Source: an uncultured Prevotellaceae bacterium (GTDB lineage Bacteria > Bacteroidota > Bacteroidia > Bacteroidales > Muribaculaceae). Taken from it: 44,240 nt of DNA. Position numbers and translations under genes: made by a program. The stretch is from NCBI GenBank assembly GCA_947165485.1, contig CAMVAP010000025.1, positions 1-44,240 on the forward strand, written 5' to 3'. Under the pieces are notes generated by a model. The model had not been told where the DNA came from. It saw only the letters and a program-made list of their open reading frames with translations, and made no database searches. Position 1 is the stretch's first letter; each line of letters begins with the position of its first letter. Positions 7,660 to 15,893 of this stretch are shown piece by piece.

Positions 7660-8194
7660 AAACTACCTGAAACTCGTGTGGGCCTACTTGAAAATCGGCC
7701 TCTTCGGCTTTGGCGGCGGATATGCCATGCTCTCGCTCATCCAGCGCGAAGTGGTCGATTCGGGATGGATCACCAGCCAGATGTTCACCGACATCGTGGC
7801 CATCTCACAGATGACTCCCGGCCCCATCGGCATCAACAGCGCCACCTACATCGGCTATGTCGTCACCGGCAGTGTGCTCGGCTCGCTGGTAACGACCTTC
7901 ACCGTCGTGCTGCCCCCATTCATCCTCACCCTCATGGCCAGCCACTACATCCAGCGCCACAAGCACAGCCCCTTCATCAAGGGGGCCTTCATGGGACTCA
8001 GGCCCGTCGTGGTGGGACTGATTGCATCGGCAGCGCTCCTGCTCATGAACAGTGAGAACTTTGGCTACCTGGCCAGTGAGCGCATGATCACCATCGCCAT
8101 CTGTGTCGCCTCGTTCTGCATCGTCTATTTCACCCGCATTCACCCCATCCTGGTCATCATCCTCGCTGGCATCACCGGACTGCTCGTGTTCTAG
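7652..8194 (+). CDS. Chromate-transporter family membrane protein, second half-gene
   Basis: The 180-residue partner of the preceding gene carries the same pattern in diverged form: FGFGGGYAML near residue 17, QREVVDSGWIT, and MTPGPIGINSATYIGY, the canonical PGP block of CHR proteins. About five membrane segments follow. The start ATG at 7652 overlaps the stop of the first half (ATGCTTGA) and is preceded by GGAAAGGAGG, an unusually good Shine-Dalgarno for this genome, so translation is probably coupled. The two halves likely form a heterodimer with opposite topology, as inferred for short-chain CHR pairs. An upstream in-frame ATG at 7517 lies inside the partner gene and was rejected. Confidence 0.9.
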   Translation: MLENYLKLVWAYLKIGLFGFGGGYAMLSLIQREVVDSGWITSQMFTDIVAISQMTPGPIGINSATYIGYVVTGSVLGSLVTTFTVVLPPFILTLMASHYIQRHKHSPFIKGAFMGLRPVVVGLIASAALLLMNSENFGYLASERMITIAICVASFCIVYFTRIHPILVIILAGITGLLVF

Positions 8195-8332
8195 GCCGTT
8201 ACTCAATGGCAAAGATACAGATACAGCCCGCTCATGCTATTCTAGCGCCTTAACGTGTGGTCATAGGCAGGGTGTTGAGCGAAGCTGAAGCCCGTTAGGG
8301 CTGGCCTATGTCCTGGTCGTCCCTAACGGGAC

Positions 8333-8352
8333 TTTCCCCGGACACCAATAGT
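8333..8352 (-). repeat. Solitary IS-like terminal sequence
   Basis: TTTCCCCGGACACCAATAGT is the exact reverse complement of 686-705, the inner terminal repeat of the nested element near the left edge. No partner end or transposase lies nearby, so it looks like a remnant. The inverted repeat 8291-8330 abuts it. Confidence 0.75.
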
Positions 8353-8403
8353 TTTTTTCGATAGAAGACAAACAAGGCGAAGCCCTACCGCTTTCCACAA
8401 CGG

Positions 8404-8450
8404 AAATAAAAAGACGCACCAGGTCTCATCGACGGTGCGTCTTTTTATTT
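8404..8450. terminator. Bidirectional terminator between convergent genes
   Basis: A perfect 17-base stem pairs 8404-8420 (AAATAAAAAGACGCACC) with 8434-8450 across a 13-base loop. A-rich left and T-rich right flanks let it work for the chromate-transporter pair on plus and the dockerin-like gene on minus. Confidence 0.9.
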
Positions 8451-8466
8451 TTATCGGTTTTAATGC

Positions 8467-9747
8467 TTACTTCATTTGCAGCAGAATGTCAAGCAGGAGT
8501 GTCACATCATTGATGCGAATGGTACCATCACCGTTAACGTCGGCACCGTCGGCACATTTAACCTCGGCTCGATCAGAAGAACTCATCAGGTAGTCAATAA
8601 TGGTTGTCACATCCTTGATGCTCAGTTTGCCGTCGCCATCGGCATCGCCCAAAATCACGGGTTCCACCACGGGTTCCTCAATTTCTTGCAGATACACTGC
8701 CGTCACGCCTTCAAGGCCCAGCCCCTCAAGCGTCAGCCAGGAGGTGTTGGCGGTCATGTAGGTGCCCTCCTCCTGGGGGAAGAAGCCCAAGCGACCCTCT
8801 GCATCCACGCCCAGGGCGAGATAGCAGTCACTGGCCATTGTGGCCTGCTCGGAAACATATTGTGTCATCACACTGGCATCCGACATGCTGTTGTGGTTGA
8901 TGAAGGTGCTGAAGTAGTTACCCATCAGCAGGTCTTGCTGCGTGGGCATCACAGTGTTGTTAGCGATCTCACCGGTGGGAATCACCTTGTTGCCGCTGGC
9001 CACGGCGCTCTTGCACTTGAGCAGCACAGGAGTGGCGGCGGGCACCACCTCGCCCTGGCCGTAAACCTTGACAGCACCGGCACGGTAATTGCCTTCCTCG
9101 TCCTGGGTCACACTCTTGACGGTGTAAGCACCCTCTACACCGCCCTCGACGGGCAACATGTAGGGGAAGTCACAGAACAGCGTCGTCCAGTAGAAGCCAT
9201 CCTCGTCCTGCATAGCCTCGCTCGCAGGCGCTACGCCAAAGTAGGAGGTCTCCATCGACTCCTCATTGACCGGCTCAATCCACCAGTGAGCCATCTGCGA
9301 CTCGGACTGGGCTACGGTCAGGCCCATACCTCTATCGCGAAAGAAGAAAGGAAACAGCACATCGGTGCCACCCATCGTGATCCACGTCCGTGTGATGGCA
9401 ACATAGGTATCCAGGCCACCCTCACTCTCGCTGGCGAGGCTCACATCCATCAGCAGGTCGGTCAACGAGTAGGTATCCACGCCCTGAGCATACAGGCTTG
9501 TCTGCTCCAGATAAGGAATGTAGATGAGCGAACCTGCATCACTCACGTAAGTGCCGTCCTGGGCGGGCAGCATCTTGATGCAGGACCAGAAGGCATCAGG
9601 ATTGGACGACCACTTGAAAGCCGTACCCTTGATGCAGATGTAACTGTCGCTGTAAACATTGTGTACACGATAGAAGCCGGGACCGGTATATTGCGCCATG
9701 GCAATCATCGACACCAGCAAGCATAACATTACTGAGAACTTTTTCAT
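8467..9747 (-). CDS. Secreted protein with C-terminal dockerin-like EF-hand pair
   Basis: The 426-residue product starts with a signal peptide (MKKFSVMLCLLVSMIAMAQ) followed by GFYRVHN, a beginning seen in many secreted Bacteroidales proteins of unknown role. Residues about 20-360 are beta-rich and not assignable. The C-terminus has two calcium-loop repeats of the type I dockerin form: GDADGDGKLSIKDVTTIIDYL and DVNGDGTIRINDVTLLLDIL. In Clostridia such modules bind cohesins; in Bacteroidales their partner is generally unknown and no cohesin is seen here. It has its own promoter (9856-9887) with a leader of roughly 100 bases, and a strong shared terminator. Confidence 0.85.
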   Translation of the reverse strand: MKKFSVMLCLLVSMIAMAQYTGPGFYRVHNVYSDSYICIKGTAFKWSSNPDAFWSCIKMLPAQDGTYVSDAGSLIYIPYLEQTSLYAQGVDTYSLTDLLMDVSLASESEGGLDTYVAITRTWITMGGTDVLFPFFFRDRGMGLTVAQSESQMAHWWIEPVNEESMETSYFGVAPASEAMQDEDGFYWTTLFCDFPYMLPVEGGVEGAYTVKSVTQDEEGNYRAGAVKVYGQGEVVPAATPVLLKCKSAVASGNKVIPTGEIANNTVMPTQQDLLMGNYFSTFINHNSMSDASVMTQYVSEQATMASDCYLALGVDAEGRLGFFPQEEGTYMTANTSWLTLEGLGLEGVTAVYLQEIEEPVVEPVILGDADGDGKLSIKDVTTIIDYLMSSSDRAEVKCADGADVNGDGTIRINDVTLLLDILLQMK

Positions 9748-9855
9748 AATAATATATTAGGTTAAAACATGATATCACTCAGCAATCATTGACAGGAACA
9801 TAGCCCCTGCCAACAACACAACGTGCCTCACGCACGCATATTTAAACATGACCCG

Positions 9856-9887
9856 CAAAATTAAACACAAAATAACAATCCTGCAAA
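9856..9887 (-). promoter_or_regulatory. Promoter of the dockerin-like secreted protein gene
   Basis: On the minus strand TTTG (9884-9887) and TAATTTTG (9856-9863) are separated by 20 bases, a textbook Bacteroidetes -33/-7 pair. Transcription would start about 100 bases before the ATG at 9747, leaving a leader that could hold regulation. Confidence 0.75.
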
Positions 9888-10147
9888 CTATTCTTTGAAA
9901 AAAACATGATACAATATCAATACAATCAACAAACTACGGTTTTTCATCCTCCGATTTCCACGACACATCAGTCAAGCGGCAAGGCATGTTGCACCATCGT
10001 CTGGAACTAACACCAGAAAACGAGAATCAGGCCATCGCGCGACTTAAAGGTTCCCACCAGATTTGTGTTCAAGGCGTTATTTTTCCATTTTGGTGCCATT
10101 ACCTTGGGTACAGTGGTCGATACGGTAAAAGTATCAGATTTTTGTTG

Positions 10148-10155
10148 TAACTTTG
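10148..10155 (+). promoter_or_regulatory. -7 box upstream of the GH9-deacetylase gene
   Basis: TAACTTTG fits TAnnTTTG and lies 30 bases before the ATG at 10185. It excludes the upstream GTG at 10065 as start. The rest of 9888-10147 shows no gene. Confidence 0.6.
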
Positions 10156-10184
10156 CCGTTGACGACAATAACCACAACTTACCG

Positions 10185-12707
10185 ATGATGACTGTAAGAC
10201 GACTGCTTGCAATAACGGCAATGATAATCCTCGGCTTAGCCACTTGCCACGCCGGGGGATGGATTCGCATCAACCAGCTGGGCTACCTGCCCCAAGCGAC
10301 CAAGGTGGCAGTGCTCATGAGCCAGGACGAGGTGCAGATCACCACATTTGAACTGGTCGATGCCTTTACCGGCAAGACCGCCTATCGCTCAACGGCCACA
10401 CGCGACATGGGACCCTGGGGGCACATGAGAGCGACCTGCCGCCTGGACTTCAGCGGCTTTACTGGCGAGGGTGCCTACCGCATCGTTGCCGGCGGCATCG
10501 AGTCACCGGTCTTTCCCATCAATAACCGCGTGTGGGACGGAACAGCCGATTTTGTCCTTAACTACATGCGCCAGCAGCGCTGCGGCTTCAACCCGTTCCA
10601 GCGCGACAGTTGCCACGTCAAGGACGCCTACGTGCGCTACCACCCCGACAAGGAGGGACAACGCATCGACGTGACGGGCGGCTGGCACGATGCCGCCGAC
10701 CTGCTGCAATACACCACCACGAGCGCCAACGCCATCTACCAGATGATGCTGGCATGGCAGCAGTGCCCGGGAGCCTTCGGTGACCACTACCAGGCCAACG
10801 GTCTGGAGGGCGCCAACGGCATCCCCGACATCATCGACGAGATCTATTGGGGCATCACCTGGCTCGACAAGATGAACCCCAGCAAGGGGGAACTCTATAA
10901 CCAGATTGCCGACGACCGCGACCACATCGGCATGAAGATGCCCAAGGACGACCCTGCCGACTATGGATGGGGACCCAACAACGGGCGGCCCGTCTATTAC
11001 ATCGACGGCAAGCCGCAGCAGCGCGGCAAGTTCATGAACGCCACGATGGGAGCCGCCAGCACGGCAGGCAAATTTGCCAGCGACTTTGCGCTGGGCGCTC
11101 AAGTGCTGGCACCCTACTATCCCGAGTTTGCCGCCCACATCGCCGCCAAGGCCGCCGATGCCTTCCAGGTGGGCATTGACAAGCCTGGCAATGCCCAGAC
11201 GGTGAGCGTGGTCTCGCCCTACATCTACGAGGAGGACAACTGGGTCGATGACATGGAACTCGGCGCCATCGAGCTCTACCATGCCACTGGCGACCCCAAA
11301 TATCTGACCCAGGCGGTGGAATATGGCCGGCGCGAACCCGTCACGCCGTGGATGGGCGCCGACAGTGCACGGCACTACCAGTGGTACCCCTTCATGAACA
11401 TGGGGCACGTGCGCGTGGCTCAAGAGGCTCAGGGTAACAAGCGGCTGCATGCCGAGTTCATCCGCAACATCAAGGCGGGCATTGAGCGCGTGCTCGGACG
11501 AGCCCAGCAGACGGGCAACCCCTTCCTGTGGGGTGTGCCAGGTGTCTGGTGCAGCAACAACCTGACCACGGCGATGCTCACCCAGTGCATCCTCTACCGC
11601 CAGCTCACTGGTGACCGCCAGTTCATCGAGATGGAGGCTGCCCTCAGGGACTGGCTGTTAGGCTGCAACCCGTGGGGAACGAGCATGATCGTGGAGCTGC
11701 CACGTGGCGGCACCTACCCTCATGCCCCTCACAGCAACTATGTGATGGAGGGCGTCGGGATGCCCACGGGCGGTCTGGTCGATGGTCCCGTCTATGCCAC
11801 CATCTTCAACAGCCTCAAGGGCGTGACGCTGGCTCAGGACAAATTCAACGTCGAGGGCAACACCTATGACCTGTTCCAGCCGGGTGACGTCGTTTTCCAT
11901 GACAACACCCATGACTACAGCACCAACGAGCCCACGATGGATGGCACCGCGTCGTTGACTTTCCCCTTCTCGTTCTATGAGATGGAGGGAAAGGGAAAGA
12001 GCGGTAACTTCATGTGGGACGAGGGCGCCATCGTGCGTGGCGATACCGCCAAGAAGCAGATCACCCTGGTCTTTACTGCCGACGACCGTGCCGACGGCGC
12101 CGAGCGCATTATCACCACCCTCAACAAGCAGGGCATCAAGGGTGCCTTCTTCTTCACTGGACGATTCTTTGACCTCTACCCCGATGTGGTCAAGCGCCTC
12201 ATTGCCGACGGACATTACGTGGGCTCCCACAGCTACGGCCACCTGCTCTACTGCGACTGGGAGAATCGTGACTCGTTGCTTATCGACAAGCAGCAGTTCC
12301 GCAACGACATCATCAAGGGTTATGAGACGCTTGCCCGATTTGGCATCACGCCACAGCAGGCACCGTGGATGATTCCGCCCTACGAGTGGCACAACGCCAC
12401 CGTGGCAGCCTGGGCGCGCGAGATGGGACTTCAACTGGTCAACTTCTCGCCTGGCACCGCCAGCAGCTTGGACTACACCTGGCCAGGCATCGAGGGCGGC
12501 AACAGTTACCGTGACAACCGCTGGCTGTGGGACCGCATCATGCGCTGCGAGCGCGAGCACACCCTCAACGGCCAGTTACTCATGATCCACCTGGGCACCG
12601 ACCCGCGCCGCGTGGAGAAATTCTACGACCGCCTACCCGCCCTCATCAAGACCCTCAAGAAAAAAGGCTACAACTTCATCCCCCTCCCCACCATCTTAAA
12701 TGGGTAA
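10185..12707 (+). CDS. GH9 glycoside hydrolase fused to a polysaccharide deacetylase (CE4)
   Basis: The 840-residue exported protein has a signal peptide (MMTVRRLLAITAMIILGLATCHA), an N-terminal Ig-like domain starting IRINQLGYLP (cellulase N-terminal type, to about residue 110), and a GH9 catalytic domain with GGWHDAADL (Asp169 and Asp172) and the acid Glu582 in STNEPTMDG; HAPHSNY and GGLVDGPVY are also GH9 hallmarks. A C-terminal NodB/CE4 domain (about 625-838) has Asp633-Asp634 in TADDRAD and the metal-binding HSYGH at 682-686. GH9 enzymes cleave beta-glucans, and some are exo-glucosaminidases; CE4 removes N-acetyl groups. The combination suggests attack on a partly acetylated amino-sugar polymer, which is inference. 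The ATG at 10185 follows a -7 box at 10148; its last Gly and stop codons are inside a repeat arm. Confidence 0.9.
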   Translation: MMTVRRLLAITAMIILGLATCHAGGWIRINQLGYLPQATKVAVLMSQDEVQITTFELVDAFTGKTAYRSTATRDMGPWGHMRATCRLDFSGFTGEGAYRIVAGGIESPVFPINNRVWDGTADFVLNYMRQQRCGFNPFQRDSCHVKDAYVRYHPDKEGQRIDVTGGWHDAADLLQYTTTSANAIYQMMLAWQQCPGAFGDHYQANGLEGANGIPDIIDEIYWGITWLDKMNPSKGELYNQIADDRDHIGMKMPKDDPADYGWGPNNGRPVYYIDGKPQQRGKFMNATMGAASTAGKFASDFALGAQVLAPYYPEFAAHIAAKAADAFQVGIDKPGNAQTVSVVSPYIYEEDNWVDDMELGAIELYHATGDPKYLTQAVEYGRREPVTPWMGADSARHYQWYPFMNMGHVRVAQEAQGNKRLHAEFIRNIKAGIERVLGRAQQTGNPFLWGVPGVWCSNNLTTAMLTQCILYRQLTGDRQFIEMEAALRDWLLGCNPWGTSMIVELPRGGTYPHAPHSNYVMEGVGMPTGGLVDGPVYATIFNSLKGVTLAQDKFNVEGNTYDLFQPGDVVFHDNTHDYSTNEPTMDGTASLTFPFSFYEMEGKGKSGNFMWDEGAIVRGDTAKKQITLVFTADDRADGAERIITTLNKQGIKGAFFFTGRFFDLYPDVVKRLIADGHYVGSHSYGHLLYCDWENRDSLLIDKQQFRNDIIKGYETLARFGITPQQAPWMIPPYEWHNATVAAWAREMGLQLVNFSPGTASSLDYTWPGIEGGNSYRDNRWLWDRIMRCEREHTLNGQLLMIHLGTDPRRVEKFYDRLPALIKTLKKKGYNFIPLPTILNG

Positions 12708-12855
12708 AATAGGGACGGTTCTTTTGATGTAATTTTTTAGACTATTGTTATGAGACACCTACTCACCATTCATTATATTACTAAATTATTTATCAACCAT
12801 TTACGGTTCTTGATCACTTTATTTTTACATCAAAAGAACCGTCCCTATTTTACCC
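12702..12855. mobile_element. 154-bp MITE-like element with perfect 31-base inverted arms
   Basis: Arms 12702-12732 and 12825-12855 are perfect reverse complements (GGGTAAAATAGGGACGGTTC and onward), with a 92-base AT-rich spacer that has a degenerate core ACGGTTCTTGAT at 12803-12814. The left arm supplies GGG TAA, the last codon and stop of the GH9 fusion, and the right arm ends four bases before the next ATG. No transposase is encoded. Confidence 0.85.
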
Positions 12856-12859
12856 TACT

Positions 12860-13963
12860 ATGAAGAAGAGGAATACTGTTTTGTCGATTTGTAAGGCTAT
12901 TGCCATTATATTGATGTGTGCGGGTCATGCCGAGGGCCCCACCTTGCTGGTGACCTTTATCTACCTGTTTCACATGCCGGTATTCTTTATCGCGGCGGGC
13001 TACTTCTTTGACAAGAAGTACCTACAGGACCCGTGGGCCTTCTGCAAGAAGCGGTTTCAGGGTCTCTATGTGCCGTTTGTCAAGTGGAGCTTGTTTTTCC
13101 TCATTTTCCACAACCTGTTCTTCAAGATCGGGCTCATGAACGAGCACTACGGCAACTGGGCGGGCGGTGTGACCCACCCCTACGACTGGTTCCAGTTCTG
13201 CCAGCGGCTCGTTCACATCGTCTTCTCGATGGGCGGCTATGACGAGTTCCTGGCGGGCGCCTTCTGGTTCTTCAGGGCGTTGCTGGTGGCCAGCATCATG
13301 TTCCTGGTGCTCTATCTGCTGCTCTACAACCGCCACCGTTGGCTCAACCATGCCACTGTCCCGGTTGTGATTGCTGTGCTGGCCCTGGGTTTCTCCTGGT
13401 TCAAGGTTGCCAACCACTTGACCATCACCACGCTGGTGCAGGGTGGCATACGCGACTGCTGGGGCGTGATGTTCTTTGCAATGGGCGTGATGTATCGCCG
13501 CCACGAGAGCCGCATCCCCCAGCACTGGGCTTTGACGCTGCTCTATGCCGCCATTCTGGTGACTGGTGCCTCACTGGGCTGGCAAGGTATGGCCCTCAAG
13601 ACCGAGTTGCGCACTGTCGCCACCCTCCCCGTCACGGGTGCCATCGGCTTCCTGATGGTGCATCACCTCGCCTCCTGGCTCGACCGTCACGAGGGCATCG
13701 TCAAGCGCTTCATGGTCTATTGCGGCAACAACACGCTCTACATCTATGTGTGGCACATCATCTCGTTCAAGATTGTGTCGGCGCTCAAGATCTGGTACTA
13801 CGGTCTGGACTGGGGCCAGATAGGCTGTCACATGGTCATCCACGAGAACTCAACGACCGACCTCTTCTGGGTGCTGTACACCATCGTGGGCACGGCAGTT
13901 CCCCTACTGGGTATCACCCTCTACCGCCGCCTCACCGCACCCAAAAACATCACTCCTGAATAA
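12860..13963 (+). CDS. Acyltransferase-3 family membrane protein
   Basis: This 367-residue polytopic membrane protein of the acyltransferase 3 family (OafA/NolL-type O-acetylases) transfers acetyl or similar groups from cytoplasmic donors to surface glycans. The N-terminal region shows KAIAIILMCAGHAEGP with the family's conserved His in the first helix, then FHMPVFFIAAGYFFDKK, the typical second-helix block. About ten membrane segments follow. The particular acceptor cannot be told. It starts four bases after the right arm of the 154-bp repeat element, so its promoter must lie within or beyond that element. It converges with a minus-strand gene at 14031. Context with the GH9-deacetylase gene may be positional only. 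Confidence 0.85.
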   Translation: MKKRNTVLSICKAIAIILMCAGHAEGPTLLVTFIYLFHMPVFFIAAGYFFDKKYLQDPWAFCKKRFQGLYVPFVKWSLFFLIFHNLFFKIGLMNEHYGNWAGGVTHPYDWFQFCQRLVHIVFSMGGYDEFLAGAFWFFRALLVASIMFLVLYLLLYNRHRWLNHATVPVVIAVLALGFSWFKVANHLTITTLVQGGIRDCWGVMFFAMGVMYRRHESRIPQHWALTLLYAAILVTGASLGWQGMALKTELRTVATLPVTGAIGFLMVHHLASWLDRHEGIVKRFMVYCGNNTLYIYVWHIISFKIVSALKIWYYGLDWGQIGCHMVIHENSTTDLFWVLYTIVGTAVPLLGITLYRRLTAPKNITPE

Positions 13964-14030
13964 AAGAAAAACAACCAATACAATAAATACTATAGCATGA
14001 TGTATTGAACTTATTGTCTTCCTTTTAGGA

Positions 14031-15017
14031 TTATCGTCTTCGTTTTAAAGTTGTTGCCGCTTGATGCTTGCCGATGTAGTAGCAGACGACAAGGATGGTG
14101 ATGAGCAAGACGAGGACGATCGGCACGTTGAGGAAGAATCCACGGGCGGCATCTGCCTCGTTGTGCTCCAGCAGATAGGCACCATAGTTGATATTGAGCA
14201 TGGCCGACAATAAGGTGAAAGCGCACACAAAGGACATCACCACACGCCACAGTGTCCCCCACAGGCCATAGCCAAACAACTGCTTGTAGGTGACAAAGAT
14301 GATCATCAACGACAACAATATCACGAACCAACCCATTTCGGTGATATCATACAGCATGTTGAGCATCATGTACAGAGCGGCGCTGAACACCTGGATAAAG
14401 AAGCCCTGGGGAATCGTGAGACGTGCATTGCGCGGGGCAAAGCGGAAGATGTAGTAGATGGGGATGATCAGGAACGAGAGCAGGATCAACGAGAACACGT
14501 CGGGGTGGGTGTTCAGCCATTGTAGCAAGCCGCTCAAGTACTCGCTGGGAGGTGGGAACATACCCTTGAAGTGGGTATTGAGCCAGTCAAACACGTCGCT
14601 GACGTAGCCCATCTTCTCGCCATGAATATAAATCATGCCGTGGATGGCACCCGTGAGGAAATCGACAATCACACCCAGCAGGCTGATGAGCACCAGCATC
14701 TTGATGGGTGGGAAACTCACCTGGCGCTTGCCGTTGATGTAGTCGCTCATGAAGTAGCCCGGTCGCAGCAACAGTTGCACCATGGTGTAGAGCAACGAGC
14801 GGTTGTGTAAGCCCCACACCTCACCGATGCCCTTGGCCACGCTCTTCCACGTGATGGGGCCGATGCCGCGCGACTGGGAGCAATAGGGACAATAATTGCC
14901 CACAAACTCATGCTCGCAGTTGCAGCAATGGTGAGGCTTGCGAGAGGTGAACTCGTTGTCAATGGGGCGCAACTGCCACCGCCTGAATCGCCGGTATGCC
15001 TGCTTGAGATGAAACAT
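14031..15017 (-). CDS. DUF3667-type zinc-ribbon membrane protein
   Basis: The 328-residue product begins with a zinc-ribbon-like motif, CCNCEHEFVGNYCPYCSQ (about residues 32-49), then a conserved block ending RPGYFMSDYINGKRQVSFPP that identifies the DUF3667 family. Four to five membrane segments fill the rest (about 105-320). Function is unknown; members occur widely in Bacteroidetes. Promoter elements TTGG (15081-15084, minus strand) and TATCTTTG (15053-15060) lie 20 bases apart upstream, giving a leader of about 30 bases. The ATG at 15017 places the ribbon in the cytoplasm-facing N-terminus, if the first helix starts near residue 105. Confidence 0.82.
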   Translation of the reverse strand: MFHLKQAYRRFRRWQLRPIDNEFTSRKPHHCCNCEHEFVGNYCPYCSQSRGIGPITWKSVAKGIGEVWGLHNRSLLYTMVQLLLRPGYFMSDYINGKRQVSFPPIKMLVLISLLGVIVDFLTGAIHGMIYIHGEKMGYVSDVFDWLNTHFKGMFPPPSEYLSGLLQWLNTHPDVFSLILLSFLIIPIYYIFRFAPRNARLTIPQGFFIQVFSAALYMMLNMLYDITEMGWFVILLSLMIIFVTYKQLFGYGLWGTLWRVVMSFVCAFTLLSAMLNINYGAYLLEHNEADAARGFFLNVPIVLVLLITILVVCYYIGKHQAATTLKRRR

Positions 15018-15052
15018 TGCTCACTTAATGCCTTAATGAGTAATAGCCATTG

Positions 15053-15084
15053 CAAAGATACAGTTTTTCTTGCAATTATTCCAA
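15053..15084 (-). promoter_or_regulatory. Promoter of the DUF3667 gene
   Basis: On the minus strand TTGG (15081-15084) and TATCTTTG (15053-15060) are 20 bases apart, matching the Bacteroidetes primary sigma factor pattern. Confidence 0.7.
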
Positions 15085-15332
15085 CTTCACCACCCCAAAT
15101 ATGCCCCAAGGCGAATTTATTCCTGACAACCACTCCATTTTTTGAGGATCGGAGATGGGTGAAATCCTGATATATCAAGAAAAAACGATTATTGGAATGT
15201 TTTTCGTTTTTTCAAGTGTCAAATTTCCAATCATCACTCGCTAATCCACAATCGGTAAGCAAGTTAATAACTCACGAAACACAAACACTTCATTTATAAT
15301 TAGCGGTTGCCAAGCATTTTTTCTATTAAATC

Positions 15333-15362
15333 TTTGTGATTTCAAGAAATATTGTACCTTTG
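15333..15362 (+). promoter_or_regulatory. Promoter of the PepSY-like gene pair
   Basis: TTTG (15333-15336) and TACCTTTG (15355-15362) are 18 bases apart, with the ATG 39 bases further on at 15402. It overlaps the in-frame ATG at 15336, which supports the later start. The 15085-15332 stretch shows nothing else. Confidence 0.7.
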
Positions 15363-15401
15363 CTCAACAAACATAACATTTTATTTCTAAATCATTACAT
15401 T

Positions 15402-15833
15402 ATGAAAGTTTTCAAAGCTATCTTCCTATTGGTTGCCATGCTGGCAATGAGCTTCAATGCCAGGGCCGACCATGACCAAGTCATCACCTTCAACGAGATG
15501 CCCCAATCAGCTCAGACGCTGCTCAAGCAGTATTTTGCCGACTATGTTCCCCTCATCGTGACCGTTGATTGGGATGACTACACCATCCGCTATGAGACGG
15601 GCGAGAAGGTGGAGTTTGACAAGCAGGGCAATTGGAAAGAGATCGACTGTCGCATGACATCGGTTCCCGCCGAGTTGATTCCCGAGCCCATCAAGGCCCA
15701 CATCAACCAGACCTTCCCCGGTTCGATAATCCTCAAGATTGACCGCAACCGTCGCGGCTATGAGGTAAAACTCAACAACGGCCTCGATGTGGAATACGAC
15801 CCCACCTTCCAGGTCATCGACATTGACGATTAA
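15402..15833 (+). CDS. PepSY-like periplasmic protein (DUF2874 type)
   Basis: The 143-residue exported protein has a signal peptide (MKVFKAIFLLVAMLAMSFNARA) and two PepSY-like repeats. The repeats share the pattern of a helix (LLKQYFADYVPL; IKAHINQTFPGSIILKI), a strand (YTIRYETGEKVEFDKQGNW; GYEVKLNNGLDVEYDPTF) and a final IDIDD. Family members are small periplasmic proteins of unknown role. I chose the ATG at 15402 because the promoter -7 box (15355-15362) lies downstream of the track's earlier ATG at 15336 and because this start gives a clean signal peptide. The next gene is a paralogue 60 bases downstream, probably co-transcribed. Confidence 0.83.
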   Translation: MKVFKAIFLLVAMLAMSFNARADHDQVITFNEMPQSAQTLLKQYFADYVPLIVTVDWDDYTIRYETGEKVEFDKQGNWKEIDCRMTSVPAELIPEPIKAHINQTFPGSIILKIDRNRRGYEVKLNNGLDVEYDPTFQVIDIDD

Positions 15834-15893
15834 TACATTAATATATTCTAAATTAATTGCCGTTTTTGGCGAACAAAAAAATCAAGTACAACA

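Larger units (their letters stand above)
8195..8466. other. Intergenic region with inverted repeat and IS-end remnant
   Basis: No gene is seen. It contains CCCGTTAGGG (8291-8300) paired with CCCTAACGGG (8321-8330), a 20-base insertion-sequence-like end at 8333-8352, and the bidirectional terminator at 8404-8450. Confidence 0.7.
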
